Assembly (NCBI RefSeq): GCF_900112375.1
Contig: NZ_FOLS01000001.1
Location: forward strand, 186,001-250,000
Direction: 5' to 3'
DNA: 64,000 bases
Source: Pseudomonas citronellolis
GTDB lineage: Bacteria > Pseudomonadota > Gammaproteobacteria > Pseudomonadales > Pseudomonadaceae
The notes under the pieces were generated by a model, which saw only the letters and a list, made by a program, of their open reading frames with translations, did not search any database and was not told where the DNA came from. Position numbers and translations under genes: made by a program. Shown here in pieces: positions 17,901-26,280 of the stretch (within the stretch, counting starts at the first letter, position 1; every line of letters begins with the position of its first letter).

Positions 17901-19940
17901 TCAATCGGCGGCGGCGATGGGTCGCGCCGCCGGCGCGGGCGCGGCGGCCGGGTCCTGGCGGCACCAGCGCAGCCAGATGAACTGCAGCTGGACCAGGGTG
18001 GCGCGGGCCAGCTCGCGCTCTTCGGCGGGCAGCCGGTGGTCGTTTTCCAGGGCCTTGAACAGCGCCACGCTGACCGCGTCCAGGGCCTGCTCGCGGCCGG
18101 CGCGCGGGCCTCCGGCGAGCAGCAGGTCGTGCAGACGCAGCAGGTAGGCGTCGCGGGCCCGGCGTACGGGGCCGCGGGCAGCGGCCAGGCGCGCACGGAG
18201 GAACAGCAGCTCGTCGCCCAGGTCCAGCCCCAGCAGCCCACCGCGCCAGCGCGCGCGGCGCTCGGCCGGCAGGTTCTTGTAGAACTGCGCCAGGCGCAGC
18301 AGGCGGTCGGCGCTGCGGCCGTCGAACCACACCTCCGCCACCGGCAGCGGGCCGCGGGTGAGCCGCGCCAGGTCGGCGAGGATGGCCGCCAGCACGCGGC
18401 GGTAATGGCGCTGCCCGGGCGCCAGGCGCACCAGGTTGAACACCAGCACGGCGAAGGCCACGCCGACCACGGTGGCCAGCGCCGAGTTGAGGAAGTGGCC
18501 GAGGTCGTAGCTCATCTCGTTGCTCGGCCCGATGTTCTTCACATAGAAGATGCAGAAGGACGAGGCGATGGCGGCGATCGGCGGCCGCGTCATGCACAGC
18601 GCGGCGATGAACAGCGGCACGCCCAGCACCAGCGCCAATGCCGGGAAGCCATCGCACAACGGCAGTATCACCAGGCCCGCGACACCGGCGAAGGGCACCG
18701 ACAGCACGATGCCGCGCAGGAAGTTCAGCCCGGCGCCGGCCGGGTTGTCGCGGCTGGCGAACAGGCTCAGCACCACACCGGTGATGGACACCGCGCCCAG
18801 GCCGCTGGGCCAGGCCGTGGCCAGCCAGAAGGCCGACACACAGAGGAACGCCAGGGCGCTGCGCAGCCCGTAGAGCAGGCCGCGTTCGATGTCGCGGTGC
18901 CAGACGATCACCCCCGGCGCGTTGCGCGGCGCCTCGCCGTAGACCAGCGCCTGCATGCTGCGCTGGGCCTCGCCGGCCATCTCCAGGGTGCGCGCCAGGC
19001 ATTCCAGGCACAGGCGCTGCTGGGCGTTGTCCAGTTCCCGAGCGGCGACGCCAAGGCGTTCACGGCAGTCCTCGAAGGCGCGGTACTCGGCCTTATCCAG
19101 CAGAGCCATGACCTCGCACCGCCAGGGCTCCAGCGCGGCCGCCGCGGCCTGGTCCAGCAGCCGCCATTCCCGCGCCACCTTGCGCGCCGCACGCAGCAGG
19201 CCCAGCAGGTCGGCATTCAGCACCCGCAGCGCCTGGGCCCGGCGCCGGCCGCTCTCGCCCTCGAACCAGGCGTGCTCGCGCTGCGCGTCCACCGCCACGA
19301 TGCGGCCCATGGCGCGGATCAGCGGGCCGCGCTCGTCGGCGCCGGTCAGCTCAGCGGCCGCCGCTTGCAGGCCGGTTTCCCAGGCGCCCCTGCCCTGCTC
19401 CGCCAACTGCTGCTGCACGCGCCGCGGCCAGAGCACGATGCTGACCAGCGAGGCGCAGAGAATGCCCAGGCCGATCTCCGAGCAGCGCGCCACGGCCTGG
19501 TCGAACACCGTCATGGGCGCGGCGCTGGAAGGCAGCGCGATGATCGCCGCGGTGTAACCGGCGAGGACGAAACCGTAGGAAGAGAAGTTCTGCAGCAGCG
19601 AGGCGCCGGCAGTGCAGAACGCCAGCCAGGCGGCCATGGCCAGGAGGAAAGGCAGCGGCGCCTGGCCGAACAGGGCGATCAGCGCCACCGAGACCATGGC
19701 CCCGATGCAGGTGCCGAGCAGGCGGAACACGCTCTTGGCCAGCACCATGCCGCTCAGCGGCTGGCTGACCACGAACACCGTGACCAGCGCCCATTGCGGT
19801 TGCTGCAACTCAAAGCGGAACGCCAGGTAGAGCGCGAGAATGCCGGCCAGCAGCGACTTGCTGGCGAACTGCAGGTCCGTGCGGCGCGGGCGCAGCACGG
19901 CGCGGAAGAACTCGGTGAACAGCGAGAGGAAGGCAGGCAT
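17901..19940 (-). CDS. FUSC family protein (second copy)
   Basis: A 679-residue inner-membrane protein with two membrane blocks (residues about 20-175 and 360-510) separated by a soluble region, as in the FUSC protein at 1677. It starts FRAVLRPRRTDLQFASKSLLAG and keeps the family GYTAAIIALPSS segment. The expected role is export of aromatic or acidic compounds. No fusion-protein partner is adjacent. It is divergent from the lipid-transport operon and preceded by a candidate sigma-70 promoter. Confidence 0.85.
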   Translation of the reverse strand: MPAFLSLFTEFFRAVLRPRRTDLQFASKSLLAGILALYLAFRFELQQPQWALVTVFVVSQPLSGMVLAKSVFRLLGTCIGAMVSVALIALFGQAPLPFLLAMAAWLAFCTAGASLLQNFSSYGFVLAGYTAAIIALPSSAAPMTVFDQAVARCSEIGLGILCASLVSIVLWPRRVQQQLAEQGRGAWETGLQAAAAELTGADERGPLIRAMGRIVAVDAQREHAWFEGESGRRRAQALRVLNADLLGLLRAARKVAREWRLLDQAAAAALEPWRCEVMALLDKAEYRAFEDCRERLGVAARELDNAQQRLCLECLARTLEMAGEAQRSMQALVYGEAPRNAPGVIVWHRDIERGLLYGLRSALAFLCVSAFWLATAWPSGLGAVSITGVVLSLFASRDNPAGAGLNFLRGIVLSVPFAGVAGLVILPLCDGFPALALVLGVPLFIAALCMTRPPIAAIASSFCIFYVKNIGPSNEMSYDLGHFLNSALATVVGVAFAVLVFNLVRLAPGQRHYRRVLAAILADLARLTRGPLPVAEVWFDGRSADRLLRLAQFYKNLPAERRARWRGGLLGLDLGDELLFLRARLAAARGPVRRARDAYLLRLHDLLLAGGPRAGREQALDAVSVALFKALENDHRLPAEERELARATLVQLQFIWLRWCRQDPAAAPAPAARPIAAAD

Positions 19941-19969
19941 GCAGACATACCGGCAAAATCGTTGACCGA

Positions 19970-19998
19970 ACTATTAAATAGCTTGCTAACAATGTCAA
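19970..19998 (-). promoter_or_regulatory. Candidate sigma-70 promoter of the FUSC gene with overlapping palindrome
   Basis: On the minus strand TTGACA (19998-19993), 17 bases, then AATAGT (19975-19970). The perfect palindrome CTATTAAATAG (19971-19981) covers the -10 region, where a repressor could bind. The start codon lies 30 bases downstream. Confidence 0.5.
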
Positions 19999-20071
19999 GA
20001 AACATCCTGTAACCTCCCTGAGTGGAAGGCGACGGATGGTCCCGTCACACAACTCCGCTAGACTCCGTGGG

Positions 20072-21220
20072 ATGACCGAAACCGCTCAAGCCGGCCAGCT
20101 GCGCCTGGACACCTCCGCCTCCCCGCCCCTGCTGCAAGTCAGCGGCGACTGGACGCTCGCCCATTTCGCCGACCTGCAGCGCCAGGTCGGCGCCCTCGAC
20201 GGCCAGCGCGCCCATGCCGGGGGCTTCGACTTCAGCCAACTCGGCGCCCTCGACACCGCCGGCGCCAGCCTGCTCGCCGACCTGATCGGCGCCAGCGGCC
20301 TGCAGCGCCTGGACGAGATCGCCGCCGACGTGCCCAGGGAGCGCCGCGACCTGCTGCGCGCGGTGGGCAGCTCCATCACCCAGTGCCGCCTGCACGAGAA
20401 AAAGCCGCCGCCGGGCAATGCCCTGGCCGACCTGCTGGAACGCATCGGCCGCGCCATGGAGGTCTTCTGGAAAGACCTGGTGGGCGTGCTCGGCTTCATC
20501 GGCCTGACCCTCGAAAGCCTGGCGCGCTGCGCCCTGAATCCCCGGCGCTGGCGGCCCACCTCGCTGGCCGCGCACATGGAGCAGACCGGCCTGGACGCCG
20601 TGCCCATCGTGGCCCTGCTGACCTTCATGGTCGGCGCCGTGGTGGCCTTCCTCGGCGCCACCGTGCTGAACAAGTTCGGCGCGGCCATCTACACCGTCGA
20701 CCTGGTGGGCTTCTCGTTCCTCCGCGAGTTCGGCGTGCTGCTCACCGCCATCCTCCTCGCTGGGCGCACCGCCAGCGCCTTCACCGCGCAGATCGGCTCG
20801 ATGAAGTCGAACCAGGAGATCGACGCCATCCGCGCCCTGGGCCTGGACCCGATGGAACTGCTGGTGCTGCCGCGGGTGCTGGCGTTGCTGCTGGTGCTGC
20901 CGCTGCTGACCTTCCTGGCGATGCTTTCGGGCATCGTCGGCGGTGGCGTGGTCTGCGCGCTGTCGCTGGACATCTCGCCGCGCATGTTCATGGTCATGCT
21001 GCAGAACGACATCGCCGTGCAGCACTTCCTGGTGGGCCTGGTGAAGGCGCCGATATTCGCCTTCGTCATCGCCGTGATCGGCTGCCTGGAAGGCTTCCGC
21101 GTCAGCGGCAGCGCGCAGTCGGTGGGCGAGCACACCACCTCGGCGGTGGTCCAGTCGATCTTCGCGGTGATCGTCATCGACGCCATCGCCGCGCTGTTCT
21201 TCATGGAGATGGGCTGGTGA
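20072..21220 (+). CDS. MlaE-type ABC permease with N-terminal STAS-like domain
   Basis: A 382-residue protein. Residues about 8-100 look like an MlaB-type STAS domain (LLQVSGDWTLAHFADLQ, FDFSQLGALDTAGASLLADL); residues about 130-382 are the MlaE permease (TSLAAHMEQTGLDAVPIVAL, GRTASAFTAQIGSMKSNQEIDAIRALGLDP). Together with the next three genes it forms an inner-membrane lipid transporter of the Mla/Pqi type. The ATG at 20072 is chosen by homology; an in-frame ATG at 20036 exists. It overlaps the ATPase gene by three bases. Confidence 0.92.
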   Translation: MTETAQAGQLRLDTSASPPLLQVSGDWTLAHFADLQRQVGALDGQRAHAGGFDFSQLGALDTAGASLLADLIGASGLQRLDEIAADVPRERRDLLRAVGSSITQCRLHEKKPPPGNALADLLERIGRAMEVFWKDLVGVLGFIGLTLESLARCALNPRRWRPTSLAAHMEQTGLDAVPIVALLTFMVGAVVAFLGATVLNKFGAAIYTVDLVGFSFLREFGVLLTAILLAGRTASAFTAQIGSMKSNQEIDAIRALGLDPMELLVLPRVLALLLVLPLLTFLAMLSGIVGGGVVCALSLDISPRMFMVMLQNDIAVQHFLVGLVKAPIFAFVIAVIGCLEGFRVSGSAQSVGEHTTSAVVQSIFAVIVIDAIAALFFMEMGW

Positions 21221-22005
21221 GCGAAGAAGCCATCATCCAGGTCCGCGACCTGTGCAACCGCTTCGGCGACCACGCGGTGCACGAGCACCTGGACCTGGAC
21301 GTGCGCCGCGGCGAAATCCTCGGCGTGGTCGGCGGCTCGGGCACCGGCAAGTCGGTGCTGCTGCGTGCCATCATCGGCCTGCGCCGGCCCCAGGAAGGGC
21401 AGATCCACGTGTTCGGGCAGAACCTGCTGGAACTGCCGCCGGAGCAGCGCTCGAAGATCGAAAGGCGCTTCGGCGTGCTGTTCCAGAACGGCGCGCTGTT
21501 CTCCTCGCTGACCGTCAGCGAGAACGTCTGCCTGCCGCTGATCGAGCACGCCGGGCTGTCCCGCGACGACGCCGAGTACCTGGCCAAGGTGAAGATATCC
21601 CTCGCCGGCCTGCCGCCGGAGGCCGGCGCCAAGTACCCCTCGGAGCTGTCCGGCGGCATGGTCAAGCGCGCCGCCCTGGCCCGCGCCCTGGCCCTGGACC
21701 CGGACATCCTGTTCCTCGACGAGCCCACCGCCGGCCTCGACCCGATCGGCGCGGCGGCCTTCGACCAGTTGATCCTGACCCTGCGCGAGGCCTTCGGCCT
21801 CACCGTGTTCCTGGTCACCCACGACCTGGACACCCTCTACACCATCTGCGACCGCGTCGCCGTGCTGTCGCAGAAGCGCGTGCTGGTGGTCGGCAGCCTC
21901 GACGAGGTGGCGGCCAACCCCGACGCCTGGGTCCAGGACTATTTCCACGGCCCGCGCGGCCGTGCCGCGCAGCAGGCGGCGGACCGCCTGCGGGAGGAGA
22001 ACTGA
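21217..22005 (+). CDS. MlaF-type ABC transporter ATP-binding protein
   Basis: A 262-residue ATPase: Walker A GGSGTGKSVLLR (about residue 39), Q-loop FQNGALFSSLTV, signature LSGGMVKRAALARAL, Walker B ILFLDEPTAGLDP and H-loop VTHD, all of MlaF type. The start is a GTG at 21217 that overlaps the permease stop (GTGA); no suitable ATG exists nearby. It powers the lipid transporter. Confidence 0.93.
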   Translation: MSEEAIIQVRDLCNRFGDHAVHEHLDLDVRRGEILGVVGGSGTGKSVLLRAIIGLRRPQEGQIHVFGQNLLELPPEQRSKIERRFGVLFQNGALFSSLTVSENVCLPLIEHAGLSRDDAEYLAKVKISLAGLPPEAGAKYPSELSGGMVKRAALARALALDPDILFLDEPTAGLDPIGAAAFDQLILTLREAFGLTVFLVTHDLDTLYTICDRVAVLSQKRVLVVGSLDEVAANPDAWVQDYFHGPRGRAAQQAADRLREEN

Positions 22006-22944
22006 ATGGAAACCCGCGCCCACCACGTGGTCATCGGCCTGTTCACCGTGCTGGTGGCGGCCGGCGGCCTGCTCTTCGGCCTGTGGCTGGCCAAGAACAG
22101 CAGCGACCAGCAGTACAGCTACTACGACGTGATCTTCACCGAGGCGGTGACCGGCCTGTCCCAGGGCGGCACCGTGCAGTACAGCGGGATCAAGGTCGGC
22201 GACGTGGTCAGCCTGCGGCTCGACCCGCGCGACCCGCGCAAGGTGCTGGCGCGCATCCGCGTGTTCGACCAGACGCCGATCCGCCAGGACACCCGCGCCA
22301 AGCTGGCCATCACCGGGGTCACCGGCACCGCCATCATCCAGCTCAGCAACGGCTCGCCGGAAAGCCCGCCGCTGGTGGGCAAGGACGGCCAGGTGCCGGT
22401 GATCAAGACCATCCCCTCGCCGCTGAGCAAGCTGCTGGCCAACGGCGAGGACATCGCCACCAACGTCAGCAACCTGATCAACAACGTCAACCGCATGTTC
22501 TCCCAGGAAAACGTCGACCGCATCAGCCGCACCCTCGACCACATCGACCAGGCCACCGCGGTGATCGCCGAGCAGCGCGGCGACATCCGCCGCACCGTGC
22601 AGGAACTGGCCGCGGCCAGCGAACAGGCCAAGCTGACCCTGGCCAACGCCAGCCAGCTGCTGGGCAACGCCAACCAGTTGCTCGGCAGCCAGGGCAAGGA
22701 TTCGCTGGTCAGCGCCCAGCAGACCCTTGCCGCGCTGCAACGCAGCAGCGAGAAGGTCGAGCGCCTGCTCGACAGCAACTACGACTCGGTCAACGGCGGG
22801 CTGAACGGCCTGGGCGAGATAGGCCCGGCGGTGCGCGAACTGCGCGCCACCCTGGAGAACCTGCAGCGGGTCACCCGACGCCTGGAAGAGAACCCGACCA
22901 ACTACCTGTTCGGCGGCAACCGCACCAAGGAGTTCCAACCATGA
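22006..22944 (+). CDS. MlaD family protein (MCE domain)
   Basis: A 312-residue protein with one N-terminal membrane anchor (residues 8-29), an MCE domain (about 38-118: YDVIFTEAVTGLSQGGTVQY, GIKVGDVV, LAITGVTGTAIIQL) and a long helical, Gln/Asn-rich C-terminal part that may form an oligomeric periplasmic channel. It directly abuts the ATPase gene (TGAATG) with GGGAGGAG upstream. It is the periplasmic lipid-binding subunit. Confidence 0.93.
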   Translation: METRAHHVVIGLFTVLVAAGGLLFGLWLAKNSSDQQYSYYDVIFTEAVTGLSQGGTVQYSGIKVGDVVSLRLDPRDPRKVLARIRVFDQTPIRQDTRAKLAITGVTGTAIIQLSNGSPESPPLVGKDGQVPVIKTIPSPLSKLLANGEDIATNVSNLINNVNRMFSQENVDRISRTLDHIDQATAVIAEQRGDIRRTVQELAAASEQAKLTLANASQLLGNANQLLGSQGKDSLVSAQQTLAALQRSSEKVERLLDSNYDSVNGGLNGLGEIGPAVRELRATLENLQRVTRRLEENPTNYLFGGNRTKEFQP

Positions 22945-23561
22945 AGGCCCCCCTGCGCCTGCTCGGCTACAGCGCCCTCGCCGCCCTGCTCGGGGCCTGC
23001 TCGATCCTGCCCAAGGCGGAGACCCCGGACATCTACCTGCTGCCGGCGCAGCAGCAACCGCCGCGCGCCACGCCGGCGGTGGACTGGTCGCTGCGGGTGC
23101 TGGCGCCCAGGGCCAGCCAGGTGCTGGACAGCAACCGCATCGCCGTGCAGCCCAGGGGCGACCTGCTCAGCGTCTACAAGGGAGCGCGCTGGGCCGACGG
23201 CGCCCCGCCGCTGCTGCGCGACCGCCTGCTCGACGCCTTCCGCGCCGACGGCCGCATCCAGGCCCTGAGCAGCGACGAAGTCAGCCTGCAGGCCGACCTG
23301 GAACTGGGCGGCGACCTGCGCGCCTTCCAGGCCGAATACCGCGACAAGGGCGTGGAAGCGGTGGTCATCCTCGAAGCCCGCCTGGTGCGCAGCGCCACCC
23401 AGCGCATCATCGCGACGCGACGCTTCGAGGTCCGCCAGCCGTCCGCAGGGGAAAAGGTGCCGGAAGTGGTCACCGCCTTCGGCCAGGCCACCGACCGCCT
23501 GGCCGCCGAGGTGGTGGGCTGGACGTTGCAGCAGGGGCAGGCGCAGAAGTTCGAGCGGTGA
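22941..23561 (+). CDS. PqiC/ABC-type transport auxiliary lipoprotein
   Basis: A 206-residue lipoprotein with lipobox LLGAC (Cys20). It has the typical family start (CSILPKAETPDIYLLPA) and RVLAPRASQVLDSNRIAV. It presumably links the MCE protein to the outer membrane, as PqiC does. The ATG overlaps the MCE stop by four bases, so the four genes form one translationally coupled operon. Confidence 0.9.
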   Translation: MKAPLRLLGYSALAALLGACSILPKAETPDIYLLPAQQQPPRATPAVDWSLRVLAPRASQVLDSNRIAVQPRGDLLSVYKGARWADGAPPLLRDRLLDAFRADGRIQALSSDEVSLQADLELGGDLRAFQAEYRDKGVEAVVILEARLVRSATQRIIATRRFEVRQPSAGEKVPEVVTAFGQATDRLAAEVVGWTLQQGQAQKFER

Positions 23562-23580
23562 AAGACCGCACCCCATGGCA

Positions 23581-23754
23581 CGTAGGGCGCATAACGCCTA
23601 CGGCGTTATCCGCCGTTTGGCCTCGGTCCCCGGCGGCGCCAAGGCCAACCGTGGCGTTGGCTGTGGCCTCGGCGTATCGGCGTATAACCGCGAACGGTTA
23701 TACGCCCTACGGAGCGCCTTTCGTAGGATGGGTTGAGCGAAGCGATACCCATCG
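23581..23754. repeat. Cluster of three intergenic palindromes (GTAGGGCG and GTAGGATGGG types)
   Basis: GTAGGGCGCATAACGCC with its partner GGCGTTATCCGCC (23581-23612), GGCGTATAACCGCGAACGG with GGTTATACGCCCTACG (23671-23711), then CGTAGGATGGGTTGAGCG with CGATACCCATCG (23722-23754). The last type recurs at 59724 and 62401. The stretch lies between the convergent lipoprotein and Fic genes and codes for nothing. Confidence 0.75.
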
Positions 23755-23760
23755 CCACGG

Positions 23761-24786
23761 CTAGTCGGAAACTCGCCTGCGCCAACCCGGATCGGTCAAG
23801 CGATAACACTGCAGGGGACTGCGCGGAGAATCCGGTTGGGTCATTTCCAGCAATCCGGACACCATCGCCGGCCCCAGGTAGTTCTTCCGGAAGGTTGGCC
23901 GGTGCGACAACCCCAACCTGCGCATGATTTCCGAGGACTTGAGGGCTTCTCCCTTGCTGAAAGCCTGCAACAGCTGTTGCACGCTCTCGTTTACTTGGTC
24001 GGTAACTTGATCGCTTACTTGTTCGGTCTGCGCGACTTCGTCCATGGCTGCCAGTAATGCCCGCAACATGTAGTCAACGAAGGGCGTCGCCTGTGCAACA
24101 TGATCGGCCTCGGCCAAGGCCGCGTAGTAGGCCTCCTGCTGGGCATGGATGACCGTCTCCACCGGCAAGTAAGCCAACAGCGGATTCCAGCGACTGAGTA
24201 TCAAGGTCTGCCAGAGTCGTCCCATGCGCCCGTTGCCATCGGCGAACGGGTGAATGAATTCGAACTCGTAATGAAAAACACAACTCGCCAGTAGCGGGTG
24301 CCAGTCCGTATGGCCCAGCCACTCCAGCAACTGCCCCACCAGCGTCGGGACACGGTTGGCCGGCGGCGCCATGTGTAGCAATTGGTCACCCCGGTAGATG
24401 CCGACACCACCCTGTCGAAAATGCCCCGCGTCGTCGATGAGCCCTTCCATCAGGCTGGCGTGGGCTGCCAATAGATCGGGTTGAGAGGTCGGGTGCCAGG
24501 AAGGCAGGTATTCATAGGCGCGAAAGGCATTGCGCACTTCCTGGATTTCACGGGGCAATCCCAGCACCCGCTTCCCCTCCAGCACGGCAGTGACCTGCTC
24601 GACGCTGAGGGTGTTGTTTTCGATGGCCAGAGAGGCCTGGATGGTACGGATACGGTTGCCGCGCCGTAGTTGAGGCGTCAATGCCGAGTCGCCACCCACC
24701 GAAAGCCGACCGACCCGCTCGCAGATTTCACCGACCAATCGCAGCAGTGAAGCGGAAAGGGCAAGCGGTGGTTCATAGGCCTTCAT
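23761..24786 (-). CDS. Fic family protein (probable AMP transferase) with C-terminal helix-turn-helix
   Basis: A 341-residue protein. The canonical Fic motif HPFADGNGRMGR is at residues 179-190 (catalytic His179). An N-terminal inhibitory motif S52-LAI-E56-N57 fits (S/T)xxxE(G/N), placing it in the class with an intramolecular inhibitory helix. A repeated acidic linker (DQVTDQVNESVQ) leads to a winged-helix-like C-terminus (ALKSSEIMRRLGLSHRPTF). It may AMPylate a target protein; the target is unknown. No antitoxin gene is adjacent, as expected when inhibition is internal. Confidence 0.88.
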   Translation of the reverse strand: MKAYEPPLALSASLLRLVGEICERVGRLSVGGDSALTPQLRRGNRIRTIQASLAIENNTLSVEQVTAVLEGKRVLGLPREIQEVRNAFRAYEYLPSWHPTSQPDLLAAHASLMEGLIDDAGHFRQGGVGIYRGDQLLHMAPPANRVPTLVGQLLEWLGHTDWHPLLASCVFHYEFEFIHPFADGNGRMGRLWQTLILSRWNPLLAYLPVETVIHAQQEAYYAALAEADHVAQATPFVDYMLRALLAAMDEVAQTEQVSDQVTDQVNESVQQLLQAFSKGEALKSSEIMRRLGLSHRPTFRKNYLGPAMVSGLLEMTQPDSPRSPLQCYRLTDPGWRRRVSD

Positions 24787-24876
24787 GGCGATATCGGGTC
24801 CGAGTCTGCGCAGGCATCCGAAGCGATAGTGCGTACATTGGCGGCACTGCCACCCGTGGCAAACACCGAGCGCACG

Positions 24877-25650
24877 TTATTGGTTCTCCACCCGCCGCAA
24901 CAGATAGGTATCCATGATCCAGCCATTGGCCTCGCGGGCCTTCAGGCGGGTGTCGCGGATGCGTTCGGCGACTTCGTCCAGGCGGCCGGCGATCAGCAGT
25001 TCGTCCGGGGTGCCGACGTAGGCGCCCCAGAAGATTTCCAGGTCCTGGCCGCGCAGGCCGGTGTAGCTGTCCTGGGCATCGAGCATCACCACCACGTCCT
25101 GCACGCCGGCGGGCAGGCCTTCGCGGGCCAGGCGGCGGCCGGTGGTGATCTGCAGCGCGCCGCCTATGTGGTTGAGCGGGATGCGATGGCGCGCGGCCAG
25201 GGCCTGCACGCTGGTGATGCCGGGGATGACTTCGTAGTCGAAGCGCAGCCGGCCGCTGGCGAGGATGGCGTCGAGAATGCGGATGCTGCTGTCGTACAGC
25301 GCCGGGTCGCCCCAGACCAGGAAGGCGCCGCACCCGTCTTCGGCCACGTGCTCGTCGATCAGCCGCTCGAACAGCGCCTGCTTGGCCGCGTTGAGGTCCA
25401 CCACGCTGCCGGCGTAGTCGGCCACGCCGCGCTCGCGCTCCGGCAGTTCGGCCTCCACCACGCGGTAATCGCTGCGCTCGACGTAGCGCTCGCAGATGTC
25501 GCGGCGCAGGTCGAGCAGCTTGGTCTTGCTGGCGCCCTTGTCGAGCAGGAAGAACACGTCGGCGCGGTTCAATGCCTTGACCGCCTGGAGGGTCAGTTGC
25601 TCGGGATCGCCGGCGCCCACGCCGATCAGCAGCAGTCGTTTCATGGTCAT
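24877..25650 (-). CDS. cobF: Precorrin-6A synthase (deacetylating) CobF
   Basis: A 257-residue SAM-dependent methyltransferase of the tetrapyrrole methylase fold that methylates C1 of precorrin-5 and removes the acetyl group, a step of the aerobic cobalamin route. It begins LLLIGVGAGDPEQLTLQAVKAL and has FLVWGDPALYDSSIRIL and EVIPGITSVQALAARHRIP. It lies 7 kb from the riboswitch operon. The ATG at 25650 overlaps the stop of a small lipoprotein gene (ATGA); a second ATG two codons later is possible. Confidence 0.95.
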   Translation of the reverse strand: MTMKRLLLIGVGAGDPEQLTLQAVKALNRADVFFLLDKGASKTKLLDLRRDICERYVERSDYRVVEAELPERERGVADYAGSVVDLNAAKQALFERLIDEHVAEDGCGAFLVWGDPALYDSSIRILDAILASGRLRFDYEVIPGITSVQALAARHRIPLNHIGGALQITTGRRLAREGLPAGVQDVVVMLDAQDSYTGLRGQDLEIFWGAYVGTPDELLIAGRLDEVAERIRDTRLKAREANGWIMDTYLLRRVENQ

Positions 25651-25904
25651 TTGCAGTGGTAGGGGCTTTCGCCTTCCAGTTCCTGGTCGGCGTCGATGTC
25701 ACGGATGATCACCGTGGCCTTGGGATAGCTGGAGCAGAGCGCGTTGCGCACCGTGTAGATGCCGCTGCCCTGGGCCAGGAAGGACTTCTTGTTGAGCTTC
25801 TGTCCGTTGGCGTCGACGGCGTCTATCTCGTAGTGGCCGCCGAAGGTCTTGCAGCCGCCCAGCACCAGCAGGCTGGCGCCGAGCAACAGGGGAATCGCTT
25901 TCAT
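25647..25904 (-). CDS. Small lipoprotein coupled to cobF, function unknown
   Basis: An 85-residue protein with lipobox VLGGC (Cys18) after a short hydrophobic segment. The mature part is small, with two further cysteines (ALCSSYP and the terminal HCK) that could pair. I do not recognise a named family. The four-base overlap with cobF means both are translated from one message; whether that has functional meaning is open. Confidence 0.8.
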   Translation of the reverse strand: MKAIPLLLGASLLVLGGCKTFGGHYEIDAVDANGQKLNKKSFLAQGSGIYTVRNALCSSYPKATVIIRDIDADQELEGESPYHCK

Positions 25905-26007
25905 TGCCTCTCCTTGTCTGCGACCGGCAAAGGTGCGAGCCGGTCATTCTGAGGATGTCGGGCCTGTTTCGACAAGCCCGGCGGCCATTTGCTCCCCGCC
26001 GGGGCGC

Positions 26008-26211
26008 TCAGCGCTTGCCCATGGAGCGGCGCGAACCGCGGGGCGCCGGCGGACGGCGTACATCCTTGTCGTGGGCCTTGCGCGGCTGGTAGCCGGCGGC
26101 GGCGTCCTTCTGCGCGGCGAGGGCGGCGCGGGTCAGTTCGGCCAGGGACAGCGGGGCCTGGGCCGGGGTGTCCGCGCTGTCGTCGCGCGGCGGCTGTTGC
26201 GAGGAAGTCAT
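26008..26211 (-). CDS. Small basic hypothetical protein
   Basis: A 67-residue protein starting MTSSQQPPRDDSADT, with a middle helix LSLAELTRAALAAQKDAAAG and a strongly basic tail ending RGSRRSMGKR. No signal peptide or membrane segment. Codon use fits the genome, and AGTTTTC-free spacing around the ATG leaves a start at 26211 preferable to 26265. Role unknown; the tail suggests nucleic-acid or ribosome contact, but this is a guess. Confidence 0.6.
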   Translation of the reverse strand: MTSSQQPPRDDSADTPAQAPLSLAELTRAALAAQKDAAAGYQPRKAHDKDVRRPPAPRGSRRSMGKR

Positions 26212-26280
26212 GATAGAGACCGGGTGAAAGATGCGGAAACGGCGCCCATCATACCCGATAGGCACCGTGCCCGCTGCTCC

